DNA of 64,000 nt from Pontibacter ruber (GCF_023630205.1 NZ_JALPRR010000004.1:248001-312000), one strand, 5' to 3'. Positions 25,673 through 34,847 are shown, counted from the first letter of the stretch. Made by a program: numbers and translations. Notes: generated by a model from the sequence alone, not told the origin.

Positions 25673-27762
25673 TGCGAAGTACTGTGCTGGCTTTAGTTAT
25701 ACTTTGCGTTTGGCTTCCGCTACAGGCTCAGGACTACCCGCGCCAGACCTTCGACTTTGACTTGTTCGTACAGGAGTTGTTCGCCCAACAAGAGGATGAG
25801 AACATACCTTACGAAGACTTTTACGAAACCCTCTTCCAGTATTACCAGCACCCCGTCGACCTAAACAATACCACCCCCGAAGAGCTGGCTTCCCTATTTA
25901 TACTCTCGCGCCCGCAGATCGCCTCCTTCTTTAAGTATACCAGCGAGAATGGCAAACTGCTTAGCATCTATGAACTGCAGGCCATCCCGGACTTCGACCT
26001 GCTCACCATTTATAAGCTCGTATACTTTGTGCGGGTAGCGGATGCAGGCCTGAATGCTGACCAGCGGCCGTTGCTCCAACGCATCGTGGGCGAAGACAAC
26101 AATGCCTTGTTGCTCCGCTACGAACGCACGTTGCAGCAACGGCAGGGCCATGCGCCCCTCGACAGTAGCAGTCGTTCTGCCAGCCGCTATCTTGGTTCTC
26201 CGGATAAACTTTACCTGCGCTACCGCGTGAGCCACACCCGCGATTACAGCTTTGGTGTTACTGCTGAGAAAGACGCCGGCGAAGCATTCGCATTCGATAA
26301 AGCCACCCGCCGCTATGGTTTTGATTTTTACTCAGCACACCTGCAGCTCTATAACAAAGGCAGGTTCAGGTCCATTGCACTTGGCGATTACCAGTTGCAG
26401 ATCGGGCAGGGGCTGTTGCTCTCGTCGGGCTACAGCGTAGGCAAAGGCAGCGAAACCATCACCACCGTGAGCCGCGCCAACCTTGGCATCAGGCCCTACA
26501 GCTCCGTTTTGGAGTATGCGTTTTTCAGGGGAGGAGCGGCTACCTACAGGTTGAGCAACCGTGTAGACGTGACAGGCTTTTACTCACTTAAAAGAGTGGA
26601 TGCCAACCTGCAACTGCAGCAGGATACGCTGGATAGTTTCAGCGATTATTTCTCCGGCATACAGACATCAGGATTTCACCGCACACAAAGTGAACTGGCT
26701 AACAAAGGACAGGTGCGGGAACAGATCTATGGGGGCAACCTGAACTATCAAAGTTCCAACCGGGCCTTCACCGCCGGACTTACCGCTTTGGGCACTGCCT
26801 ACAGTTCGCCAATTCAGAAAGCAGGTGCGCCGTACCAGCGCTTTGAGTTCAGCGGCACCACCAACTATAACCTGGGTGCCCACTACAGCTACACCTGGCA
26901 GAATGTATATCTGTTCGGGGAAACGGCTGTCTCCAAAAGTGGTGGTTTCGGGAGCGTAAACGGCGTGATGGCAAACCTGTCGAACAAAGTGGAAATGGCA
27001 ATGCTGTACCGTCACTTTGCCCGTGACTTTCACACGTTTTACGGCGGAGCTTTCAGCGAAGGTAGCCGAAACATCAACGAGCGTGGCCTGTACACCGGTA
27101 TCAAACTGAAACCCTTCCCCAAGTGGGAGCTGACCGCCTACTACGACCGCTTCCGGTTTCCGTGGCTGCGTTACCGCGTGGATGCTCCATCCCATGGCGA
27201 TGAGTACCTGATAAGGGTATACTTTAAACCTACCCGGCAGACCTCCCTCTATGCCCAGTTCAGGGCCGAAAGCAAAGGACGCCACGTCGCAGATAACAGC
27301 TCCAGCCTGGATTATGTGGCGGAGGCTAACCGCAGAAACTACCTTTTATACTATGAGTTCACGCCGACACCGGTTGTAAACCTGCGCTCGCGCGTGCAGT
27401 TCAGTAGTTTTGAGCTGGAGTCGCCGCAAACATCAGGCTACTTGATTGCACAGGATATTAACTTCAACTTCAGCAAAGTGCGCATCAGCACCCGCTACGC
27501 CATTTTCGATACCGACGATTATGAAACACGGCAATATGCATTTGAGCGGGATGTATTGTACGCTTTTTCCATTCCGGCCTTCAGCGGCAAAGGCACCCGG
27601 CTTTATGCCTTGTTGCAGTTCCGGCCGTTGCGCCAGCTGGATGTATGGCTCAAGTACAGCTTCACGCATTACCGCAACCAGGACACTATCGGCTCCGGTC
27701 TGGATACGATTGAAGGCCCGCGAAGATCGGATGTGAAAGCGCAGGTAAGGTATAGGTTCTAA
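25672..27762 (+). CDS. Outer-membrane protein with N-terminal ComEA-like helix-hairpin-helix region and C-terminal beta-barrel (696 aa)
   Basis: Signal peptide at residues 1-19 (LQAQ). Residues about 57-115 (VDLNNTTPEELASLFILS, then FFKYTSENGKLLSIYELQAI) match the double HHH of ComEA-type proteins, though the DNA-contacting G-x-G hairpin is replaced. From about 140 the protein is a long series of amphipathic beta strands ending in VKAQVRYRF, with a terminal aromatic residue as in outer-membrane barrels. It starts within the stop codon of the PorV-like gene, so the two are translationally coupled. Such proteins are widespread in Bacteroidota but uncharacterised. DNA binding is only a possibility. 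Confidence 0.7.
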   Translation: MRSTVLALVILCVWLPLQAQDYPRQTFDFDLFVQELFAQQEDENIPYEDFYETLFQYYQHPVDLNNTTPEELASLFILSRPQIASFFKYTSENGKLLSIYELQAIPDFDLLTIYKLVYFVRVADAGLNADQRPLLQRIVGEDNNALLLRYERTLQQRQGHAPLDSSSRSASRYLGSPDKLYLRYRVSHTRDYSFGVTAEKDAGEAFAFDKATRRYGFDFYSAHLQLYNKGRFRSIALGDYQLQIGQGLLLSSGYSVGKGSETITTVSRANLGIRPYSSVLEYAFFRGGAATYRLSNRVDVTGFYSLKRVDANLQLQQDTLDSFSDYFSGIQTSGFHRTQSELANKGQVREQIYGGNLNYQSSNRAFTAGLTALGTAYSSPIQKAGAPYQRFEFSGTTNYNLGAHYSYTWQNVYLFGETAVSKSGGFGSVNGVMANLSNKVEMAMLYRHFARDFHTFYGGAFSEGSRNINERGLYTGIKLKPFPKWELTAYYDRFRFPWLRYRVDAPSHGDEYLIRVYFKPTRQTSLYAQFRAESKGRHVADNSSSLDYVAEANRRNYLLYYEFTPTPVVNLRSRVQFSSFELESPQTSGYLIAQDINFNFSKVRISTRYAIFDTDDYETRQYAFERDVLYAFSIPAFSGKGTRLYALLQFRPLRQLDVWLKYSFTHYRNQDTIGSGLDTIEGPRRSDVKAQVRYRF

Positions 27763-27791
27763 GAGAAAGATTTGCTCCACTTACTACACTC

Positions 27792-27886
27792 GCCCTTGCT
27801 GCGTGTTTTCACCAGCAAGCACAATGCGCTATAGTTGGAACGATTTTGCTCAAGTATAACTTGTCTGTGAAAACGCCAACAACGGC
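27792..27886 (-). repeat. Dispersed intergenic repeat R4, copy 3 (inverted)
   Basis: GCCCTTGCTGCGTGTTTTCA then CCAGCAAGC (27792-27820) is the exact reverse complement of the core in copy 2. GCCAACAACGGC (27875-27886) matches the other end of copy 2. The middle differs. Confidence 0.7.
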
Positions 27887-27908
27887 TGGAACGATGTATA
27901 GAGAAGCT

Positions 27909-28053
27909 TGCCCTCGCTCGCCTCTGGCGAGTTTACGCTATCTCACAGCCTCTGGTCGTTTAAGTTTATACTTCAGCATATACTTTATACTTGGGGGTGC
28001 AACGTGGCGGGACGACTTGAAATAACTCACACTCGCAGAGGCGAGCGAGGGCA
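27909..28053. mobile_element. MITE-like element with ~23-bp terminal inverted repeats
   Basis: Left end TGCCCTCGCTCGCCTCTG plus GCGAGT (27909-27932); right end ACTCG plus CAGAGGCGAGCGAGGGCA (28031-28053). The arms are identical apart from one inserted G. The ~100-base interior has no credible gene and includes three TATACTT copies. No transposase is nearby and I see no clear target duplication, so it may equally be a large intergenic hairpin repeat. Confidence 0.45.
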
Positions 28054-28075
28054 TAGAGCCCTCTTCTGAAAGCAA

Positions 28076-28118
28076 AAGGCCATACTTTGCCAGCGTGCTG
28101 CTAACAAAGTATGGCCTT
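28076..28118 (-). terminator. Terminator of the HEAT-cyclophilin gene
   Basis: AAGGCCATACTTTG (28076-28089) pairs perfectly with CAAAGTATGGCCTT (28105-28118); on the minus strand TTTT follows. The stem contains the AAGTAT motif in both arms. Confidence 0.6.
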
Positions 28119-28138
28119 AAGATCAAACTCGTTTATAC

Positions 28139-30088
28139 TTACTTGAGCTCCACCGACACAATTTTATCGCCTACTTTCAGCTGGTGCACCACGTTCATGC
28201 CTTCGACTACTTTTGCGAAGATGGAGTAACGGCCATCAAGGTGCGGCGTAGGAGAGTGGGTGATGAACCACTGGTTGCTCTCAGTGTCTTTGCCGGCAGA
28301 GGCCATGCCTACAAAACCTTCGCGGTAGTGCAGCGGTGCAAACTCCGAGCGGATAGAGTACTCAGAGCTGCCCCAGCCATCGCCGCGCTTGTCGCCGCCC
28401 TGCGCTACGAAGTTAGGTACTACCCTGTGGAAGTATAACCCGTCGAAGAACTTCTGCTTGGTCAGTTCTACAAAGTTTGCCACCGAGCCCGGTGCATCTT
28501 CTACGAACAGTTGCAGCTGAATATCGCCTTTCTCTGTACGTATCAGCACGCGCTGGTCGGTAGGTATGGTTTGTACCAATGCCCAATTGATGGGGTGCGT
28601 GAACGGGTTTTGGGGTGTTACGGTCTCTTTGTTACCGCTCAGGTAATCGATGGTTTTCTGCAGCTCGATGTTGGTTTCCATGTCGCGGGGCAATACCAGT
28701 TGCTTCTGTGCCTGCTTCAGGAAAGTATAATCTTTATATACTTCCTTGAAGTTGAGCTTGGGATCGCGAATCACACCGGCAGCTAGGCCCACAACTGCCA
28801 CATCGCCGGAGGCAATGCCTTTCCTGAATATAGCGGCAAAGTCCTGCTCCAGCGCTTTCGGGAAATCCGGCTGCTGGCGCATGGCTGCCAGCGCTTCCAT
28901 GCCGTAAGTGGCAATTACCGGTTGGGGCGCGGCAAAGGTCTGCTCGGCAATAAAGTTATAGTTGTTGAAATCAGCAGAGAGCGCCTTCAGCAGGTGTGCT
29001 TTGTCGTAAGGATTTTGAGTTTGCTGGTACTGCTGTTTGTACTGCGAGCTCAGTTTATCCTTTTGTTCGCTCTTGCGCAGGATCACCCAGATCAGGCCCG
29101 CCCGTACGCGCCCATCCTGCACCTGGGGCAGTGCCTGCTGCAGTACTTTCGCATCTGTATCAGCATAATTCGCCTGCAGAAACTCGGCCGTAGCTACTGC
29201 AGTATTGATGTTCTTGTCTTTCAGTCCGGCAAGTATGGCTTCTTTTATCTCGTCGAACTCCAACCCCGCCATAGAGCGGATGGCGCTGAGGCGTACGCGG
29301 TAATCTGGGTCGCTCTGCGCGATGCCAGAAAGTATGGTGGCCTTATCATCGGCTTTCACTTTGCCCAGTGCCTGCGCAACTGCCATGCGTACCTCCGGTG
29401 CTTTGTCTGAAGTGGCCGAGGTGACCAACTCTTTTCTGTAAGCGGTCAGGTCGAGCTTTGGGGTGCAGGCAAGAAAATGCGCTGCAGCAAGACGAGCTTC
29501 GTACGGGGTTTCAGCCGATAAAAAGCTTACCGCTTTTACAACTCCCTGCGTTGTATGCTGCTGTCGTTGGCCCGCACGGTACAAGCCCCAGGCCTGCCCG
29601 GCCTGCGCGGCAGGGTTAGGAGCGTTGTAAGATGCCAGGTAAGTGACGCCTGCTTTTTCCGATACTTTGCCCAGCGCTTCCAGCAGCTCGGCCTGTACTG
29701 CCGGGCGTTGCTCCTGTTGTATGAGGCGCACCATACTTGCCTGTGCTTTTTTATGGCCGATCTGGCCAAGAGCATAAGCGGCGGCCAGGCGCACGGCCTC
29801 CGTGGTATCCGACAACATGCCCAGCAGTTGGGGAATAGCCAGTGTATCCTGCACCGAAGCAAAGGCTAAAGCGGCCTCCTGGCGGTATTGCGGTTTGGCA
29901 TGGCTCAGGTAAGGCAACAGATCGGTGGTTTTACGCTCGTCCTGCAGGGTGTATAGCTTTTGCAGCGTCTGGTCGGCGAACTTGTTTGCGCTGACGGTAC
30001 TGCTGCTTACAGGCTTACTTTGCTGGGGCTGCTGGCGGCAGGCTACCAGGCTAAGAGCTATAAAAAAGAGGGCGTAGCTTTTTCTCAT
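28139..30088 (-). CDS. HEAT-repeat lipoprotein with C-terminal cyclophilin-type peptidyl-prolyl isomerase (649 aa)
   Basis: Lipobox LSLVAC near residue 17. Residues about 50-350 are repeated HEAT-like helical pairs (for example AVRLAAAYALGQIGHKKAQA, EVRMAVAQALGKV). The last ~160 residues are a cyclophilin: VLIRTEKGDIQLQLF, FHRVVPNFVAQGGD, SNQWFITHSPTPHLDGRYSI and FAKVVEGM, with the catalytic Arg of FHRV present. It probably folds or holds outer-membrane or periplasmic clients. ATG 30088 begins the signal peptide; the longer frame to 30184 is rejected. The stop codon is followed directly by GTATAA. Confidence 0.85.
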   Translation of the reverse strand: MRKSYALFFIALSLVACRQQPQQSKPVSSSTVSANKFADQTLQKLYTLQDERKTTDLLPYLSHAKPQYRQEAALAFASVQDTLAIPQLLGMLSDTTEAVRLAAAYALGQIGHKKAQASMVRLIQQEQRPAVQAELLEALGKVSEKAGVTYLASYNAPNPAAQAGQAWGLYRAGQRQQHTTQGVVKAVSFLSAETPYEARLAAAHFLACTPKLDLTAYRKELVTSATSDKAPEVRMAVAQALGKVKADDKATILSGIAQSDPDYRVRLSAIRSMAGLEFDEIKEAILAGLKDKNINTAVATAEFLQANYADTDAKVLQQALPQVQDGRVRAGLIWVILRKSEQKDKLSSQYKQQYQQTQNPYDKAHLLKALSADFNNYNFIAEQTFAAPQPVIATYGMEALAAMRQQPDFPKALEQDFAAIFRKGIASGDVAVVGLAAGVIRDPKLNFKEVYKDYTFLKQAQKQLVLPRDMETNIELQKTIDYLSGNKETVTPQNPFTHPINWALVQTIPTDQRVLIRTEKGDIQLQLFVEDAPGSVANFVELTKQKFFDGLYFHRVVPNFVAQGGDKRGDGWGSSEYSIRSEFAPLHYREGFVGMASAGKDTESNQWFITHSPTPHLDGRYSIFAKVVEGMNVVHQLKVGDKIVSVELK

Positions 30089-30232
30089 GTATACTATTGT
30101 TGCTGGTGTAGGTAAAAATAAAACATTGAGGCAGCGTGCTTTAGAACCGTATAAGCAGGTGCCCTGTGTATTTATATTTTGCAAAGTATTAAAAAATTGT
30201 TATTTTCAGTTCTAAGTTGAGTTAAAAGATAG

Positions 30233-30709
30233 ATGCAGGAAGGTAATATCAGACTTTTTGAAGAGGCCTACGCGCATAAACCAAAAGTGGAGCGGTGGAT
30301 ACTGACTGCTGCTTTGGGCTCAATAGCATTGCACTTTGTCTTTATGGTGTACCTGCTGCTGAAAGGTGGTTTCAGCACGCTCTTTATCGTTGCGTACCTG
30401 CTGAGTGCAGTGGTATTGGTGGTGGTAATGGTAAGTTACTGGCTCGAAAAAAGACCGCACAACCGGAAGCATCTGACCTTAACCGGGCAGGGTGTCCGCT
30501 ACCGATCCAACTTCCTGGAAAAGGAGCAGGAGTTCGACTGGAACGAGGTTGATACGGTGCAGTTGGGGAGCTCAAATGTTACGTTCATCCTGAAGAATGA
30601 CGAGCGCCATAACGTGAGCATGGAAGTGATCCGGGACGAAGAAGCCCTGCAGCATGCAATAGATCAGATCAGGAGCCAGGCCAGGCATAATGGCATAGAA
30701 GTAATTTAA
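30233..30709 (+). CDS. Two-helix membrane protein with a C-terminal PH-like domain (158 aa)
   Basis: Two transmembrane helices (about 22-42 and 47-68) followed by ~85 residues of beta strands and a final helix: VRYRSNFLEKEQEFDWNEVD, then TVQLGSSNVTFILKN. This organisation resembles bacterial PH-like membrane proteins, but I cannot assign a family with certainty. The next gene has the same architecture and aligns over the C-terminal half (F/N-W-N-x-V-E/D pattern), so the two are tandem paralogues. Only ten bases separate them. Confidence 0.6.
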   Translation: MQEGNIRLFEEAYAHKPKVERWILTAALGSIALHFVFMVYLLLKGGFSTLFIVAYLLSAVVLVVVMVSYWLEKRPHNRKHLTLTGQGVRYRSNFLEKEQEFDWNEVDTVQLGSSNVTFILKNDERHNVSMEVIRDEEALQHAIDQIRSQARHNGIEVI

Positions 30710-30719
30710 AGTATAGCCT

Positions 30720-31220
30720 ATGTATATAAACCTTTACCCAACAAAAGAACTACAGCGTACAAAACAATCTTTACTTGGCTTCGGCATTTTCCTGGCGGGT
30801 GGTGGCGTTTATGCTTTGGTCCGGGAAGTTCTGCAGCGCGAGCAACTGCAGCTGTCGTGGCTGCTTAGTGCCTGTATCATCATGGCTGTAGGTCTGGTGC
30901 TTGTCTCGTTGGGGGCCGGCTGGATACAATTAAAAGAAGCCTTCTTCTCAATGAACCCGGAGCGCATCAGTTACCGGCTGACGCTCTACGGTCAGCAGCG
31001 CATGGTAAACTGGAATGCCGTTGAGAGCGTCCGCATCATACCGAATACAGTAATATTCGAATTTAAAAGTGGCAAGCGGCTGGTGCTGCGCCTTGGACTA
31101 GTCCAGGACGAGAAAGTAGCCCGTCACATCGAAGCAAGTATCCGCCTAGCAGCGCTTCAGCAGAACATCAGCATCAACGGGGTGCAGGTGCACAAGCAGA
31201 AAGCCGGGTACATCGCATAA
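30720..31220 (+). CDS. Two-helix membrane protein, paralogue of the preceding gene (166 aa)
   Basis: Transmembrane helices near 18-36 and 45-68. The C-terminal domain ISYRLTLYGQQRMVNWNAVE, then SVRIIPNTVIFEFKSGKRLV parallels the 30233 product: a tryptophan-asparagine turn, a VIFEF strand and a closing helix with NGVQV. Function unknown. The pair probably forms an operon and may form a heteromer; both are inference. Confidence 0.6.
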   Translation: MYINLYPTKELQRTKQSLLGFGIFLAGGGVYALVREVLQREQLQLSWLLSACIIMAVGLVLVSLGAGWIQLKEAFFSMNPERISYRLTLYGQQRMVNWNAVESVRIIPNTVIFEFKSGKRLVLRLGLVQDEKVARHIEASIRLAALQQNISINGVQVHKQKAGYIA

Positions 31221-31694
31221 GCCATACTTCCCGTTGCTTAAGGCAGACGTATCAGAACCAGCTAAAAAGATGGTTCTGGCTGCCGGATTATGCAGTAATG
31301 TATAACCACCCAGTCTAACCGGGTGCATACTTCTGGTTTGATCGTTCTGTCTGTGCAAATCAGGTTTGCTGCAGTGTTTCCGTTTTTAGTTTTTCTTCGG
31401 GTATTCCAGATGTGCGCATCTGCTTAAAACCAGGCTACTTGCTTCTGCTATTTATCTCCGCCTCATTAATGTGATCAGCTTTTTCTCACGTCTGAAACGC
31501 ATAATTATATCGTACTTTAACTGCCTTTTGTTATGTTGTTTAATTTGTGTTTTTGTAAGAATATGTTAGTTTAAAGTAGCTGTGTTTGCAATAGTATTGT
31601 ATAATTCCTTTGTTGCATATGATGTTGCTTCAGTTTGTTAAGTTGTGCTGCAGAGATAAAGTATATTTTATATTAAATAAATTTTATATATCAC
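31221..31694. other. AT-rich intergenic region without a recognised gene
   Basis: An 8-bp hairpin (31253-31260 with 31271-31278) without a T-run may end the preceding operon. The rest is strongly AT-rich with no repeat shared elsewhere in the window. Confidence 0.4.
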
Positions 31695-31725
31695 TTGTGA
31701 GATGTTTTTATTTAACTTAGTTTTG
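31695..31725 (+). promoter_or_regulatory. Bacteroidota-type promoter of the 31746 gene
   Basis: TTG (31695-31697), 20-base spacer, TAGTTTTG (31718-31725), which matches TTG-N19/20-TAnnTTTG. The ATG follows 20 bases downstream. Confidence 0.65.
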
Positions 31726-31745
31726 TGACGTAAAAATCATAAAAC

Positions 31746-32009
31746 ATGAAAATAAAATTCTACTCTCTATTTATCACTGGCCTTTGCCTTGTTGCTTCAT
31801 CTTCTTACGCTGCATCTGTTTCGGACGAGGCAGGTGATCTATCAGGAAAAAAGACTACGGTAATGGAAAGCCGAATTTCATTTACTAACAACAACAGCAA
31901 AAAGGTTAGCAAGAAGTATGGCAACCATTTGTACAAGAAAAGAAGCCTGAAGCAGAGCCTTTTCTTCGGAAAAGACAAGTTCAGAAAGTGCAAAGCGTTT
32001 GCTGAGTAG
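31746..32009 (+). CDS. Small secreted basic protein (87 aa)
   Basis: Signal peptide at residues 1-23 (SSYAAS). The mature ~64 residues are Lys-rich (SKKVSKKYGNHLYKKRSLKQ) with a single Cys and no known domain. It has its own good promoter and terminator, so it is very likely expressed as a monocistronic message. It could be an envelope or matrix protein, or bind nucleic acid or polyanions; nothing in the sequence decides this. Confidence 0.65.
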   Translation: MKIKFYSLFITGLCLVASSSYAASVSDEAGDLSGKKTTVMESRISFTNNNSKKVSKKYGNHLYKKRSLKQSLFFGKDKFRKCKAFAE

Positions 32010-32056
32010 GAAAATACACCTGGCTTATACTTATAATCCACACATACCCCAATAGA

Positions 32057-32090
32057 AAGCAGCCTCCTGAAGAGGCTGCTTTTATTTTAC
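32057..32090 (+). terminator. Terminator of the small secreted protein gene
   Basis: AAGCAGCCTC (32057-32066) pairs with GAGGCTGCTT (32072-32081), followed by TTATTTT. Confidence 0.8.
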
Positions 32091-32225
32091 AGCAGGCACA
32101 CCCGTTACTTACCTTATAGAGCACAATGCTCCGGAGTGCCTTTTCGGTTGTACTGTGCAATAATCATTTGTTTTTTGTGGGATGGCAGCGGATGTTTTTC
32201 CAACTTTGCGCCTTTTAATGCAAGT

Positions 32226-33392
32226 ATGGCTGAACAGACGACGCGAGTGTATGGGCTGCAGTTCGGGTTACTCTGCCTGAGTTCTTTCCTTTTCTTTGCC
32301 AGTTTCAACATGATCATTCCGGAACTGCCCAATTACCTGAGTAGTTTGGGCGGCGAGGAGTACAAAGGGCTGATCATTTCTTTATTTACGCTTACGGCTG
32401 GCCTTTCGCGCCCCTTCAGCGGGCAGCTGGCCGATAAGATCGGCCGGATACCGGTGATGGTGATCGGTGGGGCCGTTTGTATACTTTGCGGCTTTATGTA
32501 CCCGCTTACCGGCACAGTGGCCGCTTTTCTGCTGTTACGTTTTGTGCACGGTTTTTCCACGGGCTTTACCCCAACGGGCACGGCAGCCTACGTTGCCGAC
32601 ATCATCCCGATGGAGCGGAGAGGGGAAGCAACCGGGCTGCTGGGGCTTTCGGGTAGCTTGGGCATGGCGGCAGGCCCTGCGCTGGGCGGTGCCATTGCCA
32701 GCATGTACTCGCTCGATACCGTGTTTTATGCCTCGTCTGCAGCAGCTTTTTTGTCGGTGGCCGTTGTAGCGCGCATGCAGGAGACGGTTGATAACCCGCA
32801 TCGTTTCCGGATGGGCCTGCTCAAGATCTCCCGCAGCGAGATTATTGAGCCTCGCGTTCTGCAGCCTTCGGTGGTCATGCTGCTTTCTTATTTCTCCTAC
32901 GGCATTATACTTACCATCATCCCCGACTTTAGCGAATACCTTGGCATCCGAAACAAAGGCCTTTTCTTTACCAGCTTTACGCTCTCTTCGCTGGCAATCC
33001 GGTTTCTGGCAGGCCGTGTGTCCGATAGGTATGGGCGTGTGCGGGTATTGCGCGTGAGTACGGCTGTGCTGGTGCTGGCAATGCTGGGCGTGGGGCTGGC
33101 AAGCTCAACGGCAGAGTTGCTGCTGGCAGGCGTTTTGTTTGGCGTTGCCACCGGCATGAACTCGCCTACCATTTTTGCCTGGACCATCGACCTGAGCCAC
33201 GAGGCGCACCGGGGCAGGGCCATGGCCACTATGTACATCGCCCTGGAAGCCGGCATTGGTTTGGGTGCCCTGTCGTCCGGCTGGCTCTACAACAACAATC
33301 CTGCAAATTTCCAACTGGTATTCTGGACGGGCGCAGCCTTCGCCCTGATCTCTTTCCTGTATGTCATGTTCCTGGTCAGAGGCAAACAATAA
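32226..33392 (+). CDS. MFS transporter (388 aa)
   Basis: Twelve-helix major facilitator. The loop 2-3 motif is GQLADKIGRIPVM and its counterpart in the second half is GRVSDRYGRVRVL. SLGMAAGPALGGAIASMYS is the motif C (antiporter) region, suggesting export of a small molecule. The substrate is unknown. ATG 32226 is used; an upstream in-frame ATG (32136) would add 30 residues before the first helix. Single gene, no partner. Confidence 0.8.
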   Translation: MAEQTTRVYGLQFGLLCLSSFLFFASFNMIIPELPNYLSSLGGEEYKGLIISLFTLTAGLSRPFSGQLADKIGRIPVMVIGGAVCILCGFMYPLTGTVAAFLLLRFVHGFSTGFTPTGTAAYVADIIPMERRGEATGLLGLSGSLGMAAGPALGGAIASMYSLDTVFYASSAAAFLSVAVVARMQETVDNPHRFRMGLLKISRSEIIEPRVLQPSVVMLLSYFSYGIILTIIPDFSEYLGIRNKGLFFTSFTLSSLAIRFLAGRVSDRYGRVRVLRVSTAVLVLAMLGVGLASSTAELLLAGVLFGVATGMNSPTIFAWTIDLSHEAHRGRAMATMYIALEAGIGLGALSSGWLYNNNPANFQLVFWTGAAFALISFLYVMFLVRGKQ

Positions 33393-33712
33393 TTTTTTAT
33401 AAATTTTTATTTATCCCGTTTGTACTGTTGTTGGTTGATAATCAAGCTTTTAGTGTATGCCTGATGTTGTATACTGCATGTATGCTATGTTATATATAAC
33501 AGTTTTTTTCTCCGTGAGCTCATCCAAAATATAACTATTCCGTAAACATCGCCTAAAGTTGTTCTTTTCTTTCTTTACCCTTGCACTTCTAATTGCTTTC
33601 CGCCATTTCCGGTAGAATTGCCTCATTGTTAAGCTTTTCAGAGTTTGCCTTTGGCTGTGCAGGTAACTAAAGAACGGGCAACAGTAATGTTCAACAAGTT
33701 CAAAGGTGAAAT
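33393..33712. other. AT-rich intergenic region
   Basis: No gene, tRNA or shared repeat seen. One TATACT lies near 33470, and a poly-T stretch near 33503 is not preceded by a good stem. Confidence 0.35.
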
Positions 33713-34402
33713 ATGCAATTCTTTACAATTAAAACAGTGGTGCTGGGCGTGATGGGATTATTCCTGATGGGATGTGACAAGGAAGAGAAGGAGGTAACAG
33801 AGCCTTTCGCCTACGAGCAAGCAAAAAATTATGGTACTGACCCTACCAGCCAGGAGATCATAGAGTTTAACGATTCGGAGATCGGCACAGAAGTTATAAA
33901 CACGATCTATAGCTTCGGTACCCCAATCGGGATTAAAGCCGAGCAACGTTTACCAAACGGAAAATACAAGCCGGTGAATGTGGCAAAACTGTTCAACACC
34001 AGCAGCCCTACCGGAGATTACACCAAATTCAGAACTCCTAATCCTAAGGCTTTCCGCCCGATGGGCAAGATCCTGATCATAAACGACGCCGTTGATACCG
34101 AGCCTAATCTGTATGCCGGTGGTGGCCGCATCGAAGTAGATTTTTCTGCTATTGGTACGGTACTGCTGAAGGGCATTCATGTGCTGGATATCGAGGAAAA
34201 TGAAGCCGGCTCTACACTGGAGTTGCTGGATAAAGCAGGAAATGTGATCAAGACCATGCCGCTGCCTGTTACGGGTGCCTTGGGTGCTACCCGCCTGAGA
34301 GTGGACACACCGGGTGTAGCCAAGCTTAGAGTTACGTTCAAATCAACCGAAAAGCGTGGCGGCACAGGAGCGATCGACGTGCTGGAGTTTAACCGTGAAT
34401 AA
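33713..34402 (+). CDS. Lipoprotein, short member of a related pair (229 aa)
   Basis: Signal peptide and lipobox FLMGC (Cys about residue 20). The mature part contains IIEFNDSEIGTEV, VDFSAIGTVLLKGIHVLDIE and GATRLRVDTPGVAKLRVTF, then GGTGAIDVLEF. These blocks recur in the 34848 product (DFSAIGTVTLQSMKVVDIDE, GSGAIDDIRF), so both share one beta-sandwich-like extracellular domain of unknown function. It ends with a strong terminator, so the two genes are transcribed separately. Confidence 0.7.
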   Translation: MQFFTIKTVVLGVMGLFLMGCDKEEKEVTEPFAYEQAKNYGTDPTSQEIIEFNDSEIGTEVINTIYSFGTPIGIKAEQRLPNGKYKPVNVAKLFNTSSPTGDYTKFRTPNPKAFRPMGKILIINDAVDTEPNLYAGGGRIEVDFSAIGTVLLKGIHVLDIEENEAGSTLELLDKAGNVIKTMPLPVTGALGATRLRVDTPGVAKLRVTFKSTEKRGGTGAIDVLEFNRE

Positions 34403-34447
34403 ACCAACTTATTTGATGAGTTAATACAAAGCTGTACTATACTAACC

Positions 34448-34486
34448 AAAGGCCTGTACTTCGTTCGGAAGTACAGGCCTTTTTTG
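34448..34486 (+). terminator. Terminator of the short lipoprotein gene
   Basis: Perfect 15-bp stem AAAGGCCTGTACTTC (34448-34462) with 34468-34482, five-base loop, then TTTT. The spacer from here to 34847 is AT-rich with several TATACTT copies and no gene. Confidence 0.9.
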
Positions 34487-34847
34487 TATCTGCCCATTAT
34501 GAGCTGTATCCGTTTCAGCCTATTCTTTTCCACCTTCGCACGTGGTCTGAGTAAATCTAGTCAATTGTACTTTATTGTAACCTGTTGATTTACAGGAGAA
34601 TATAGTTAAGGGTAAAAAAAATTGTACTTTTTGGTATACTTAATTCAGGTTGCACAGTATATAATAGCACTTTTTCAGCTGCTGAAAAGTATAAAATTTA
34701 AACCAGATATGCTCAGGGTGTTCTTTTTGTGCATGTTGTGTTAGTGCTATACTTATGCTGTATTGCACAGGAACGCTGCAAGCGGATCTGGTGTTTTTTG
34801 TAATTAATATAACTATTTTTATTTACACTCTAGATCTGATTAACTCT

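Noticed and set aside
27763..28138. Transposase gene for the MITE-like element
   Set aside because: No open frame with transposase motifs lies within or near the inverted ends.
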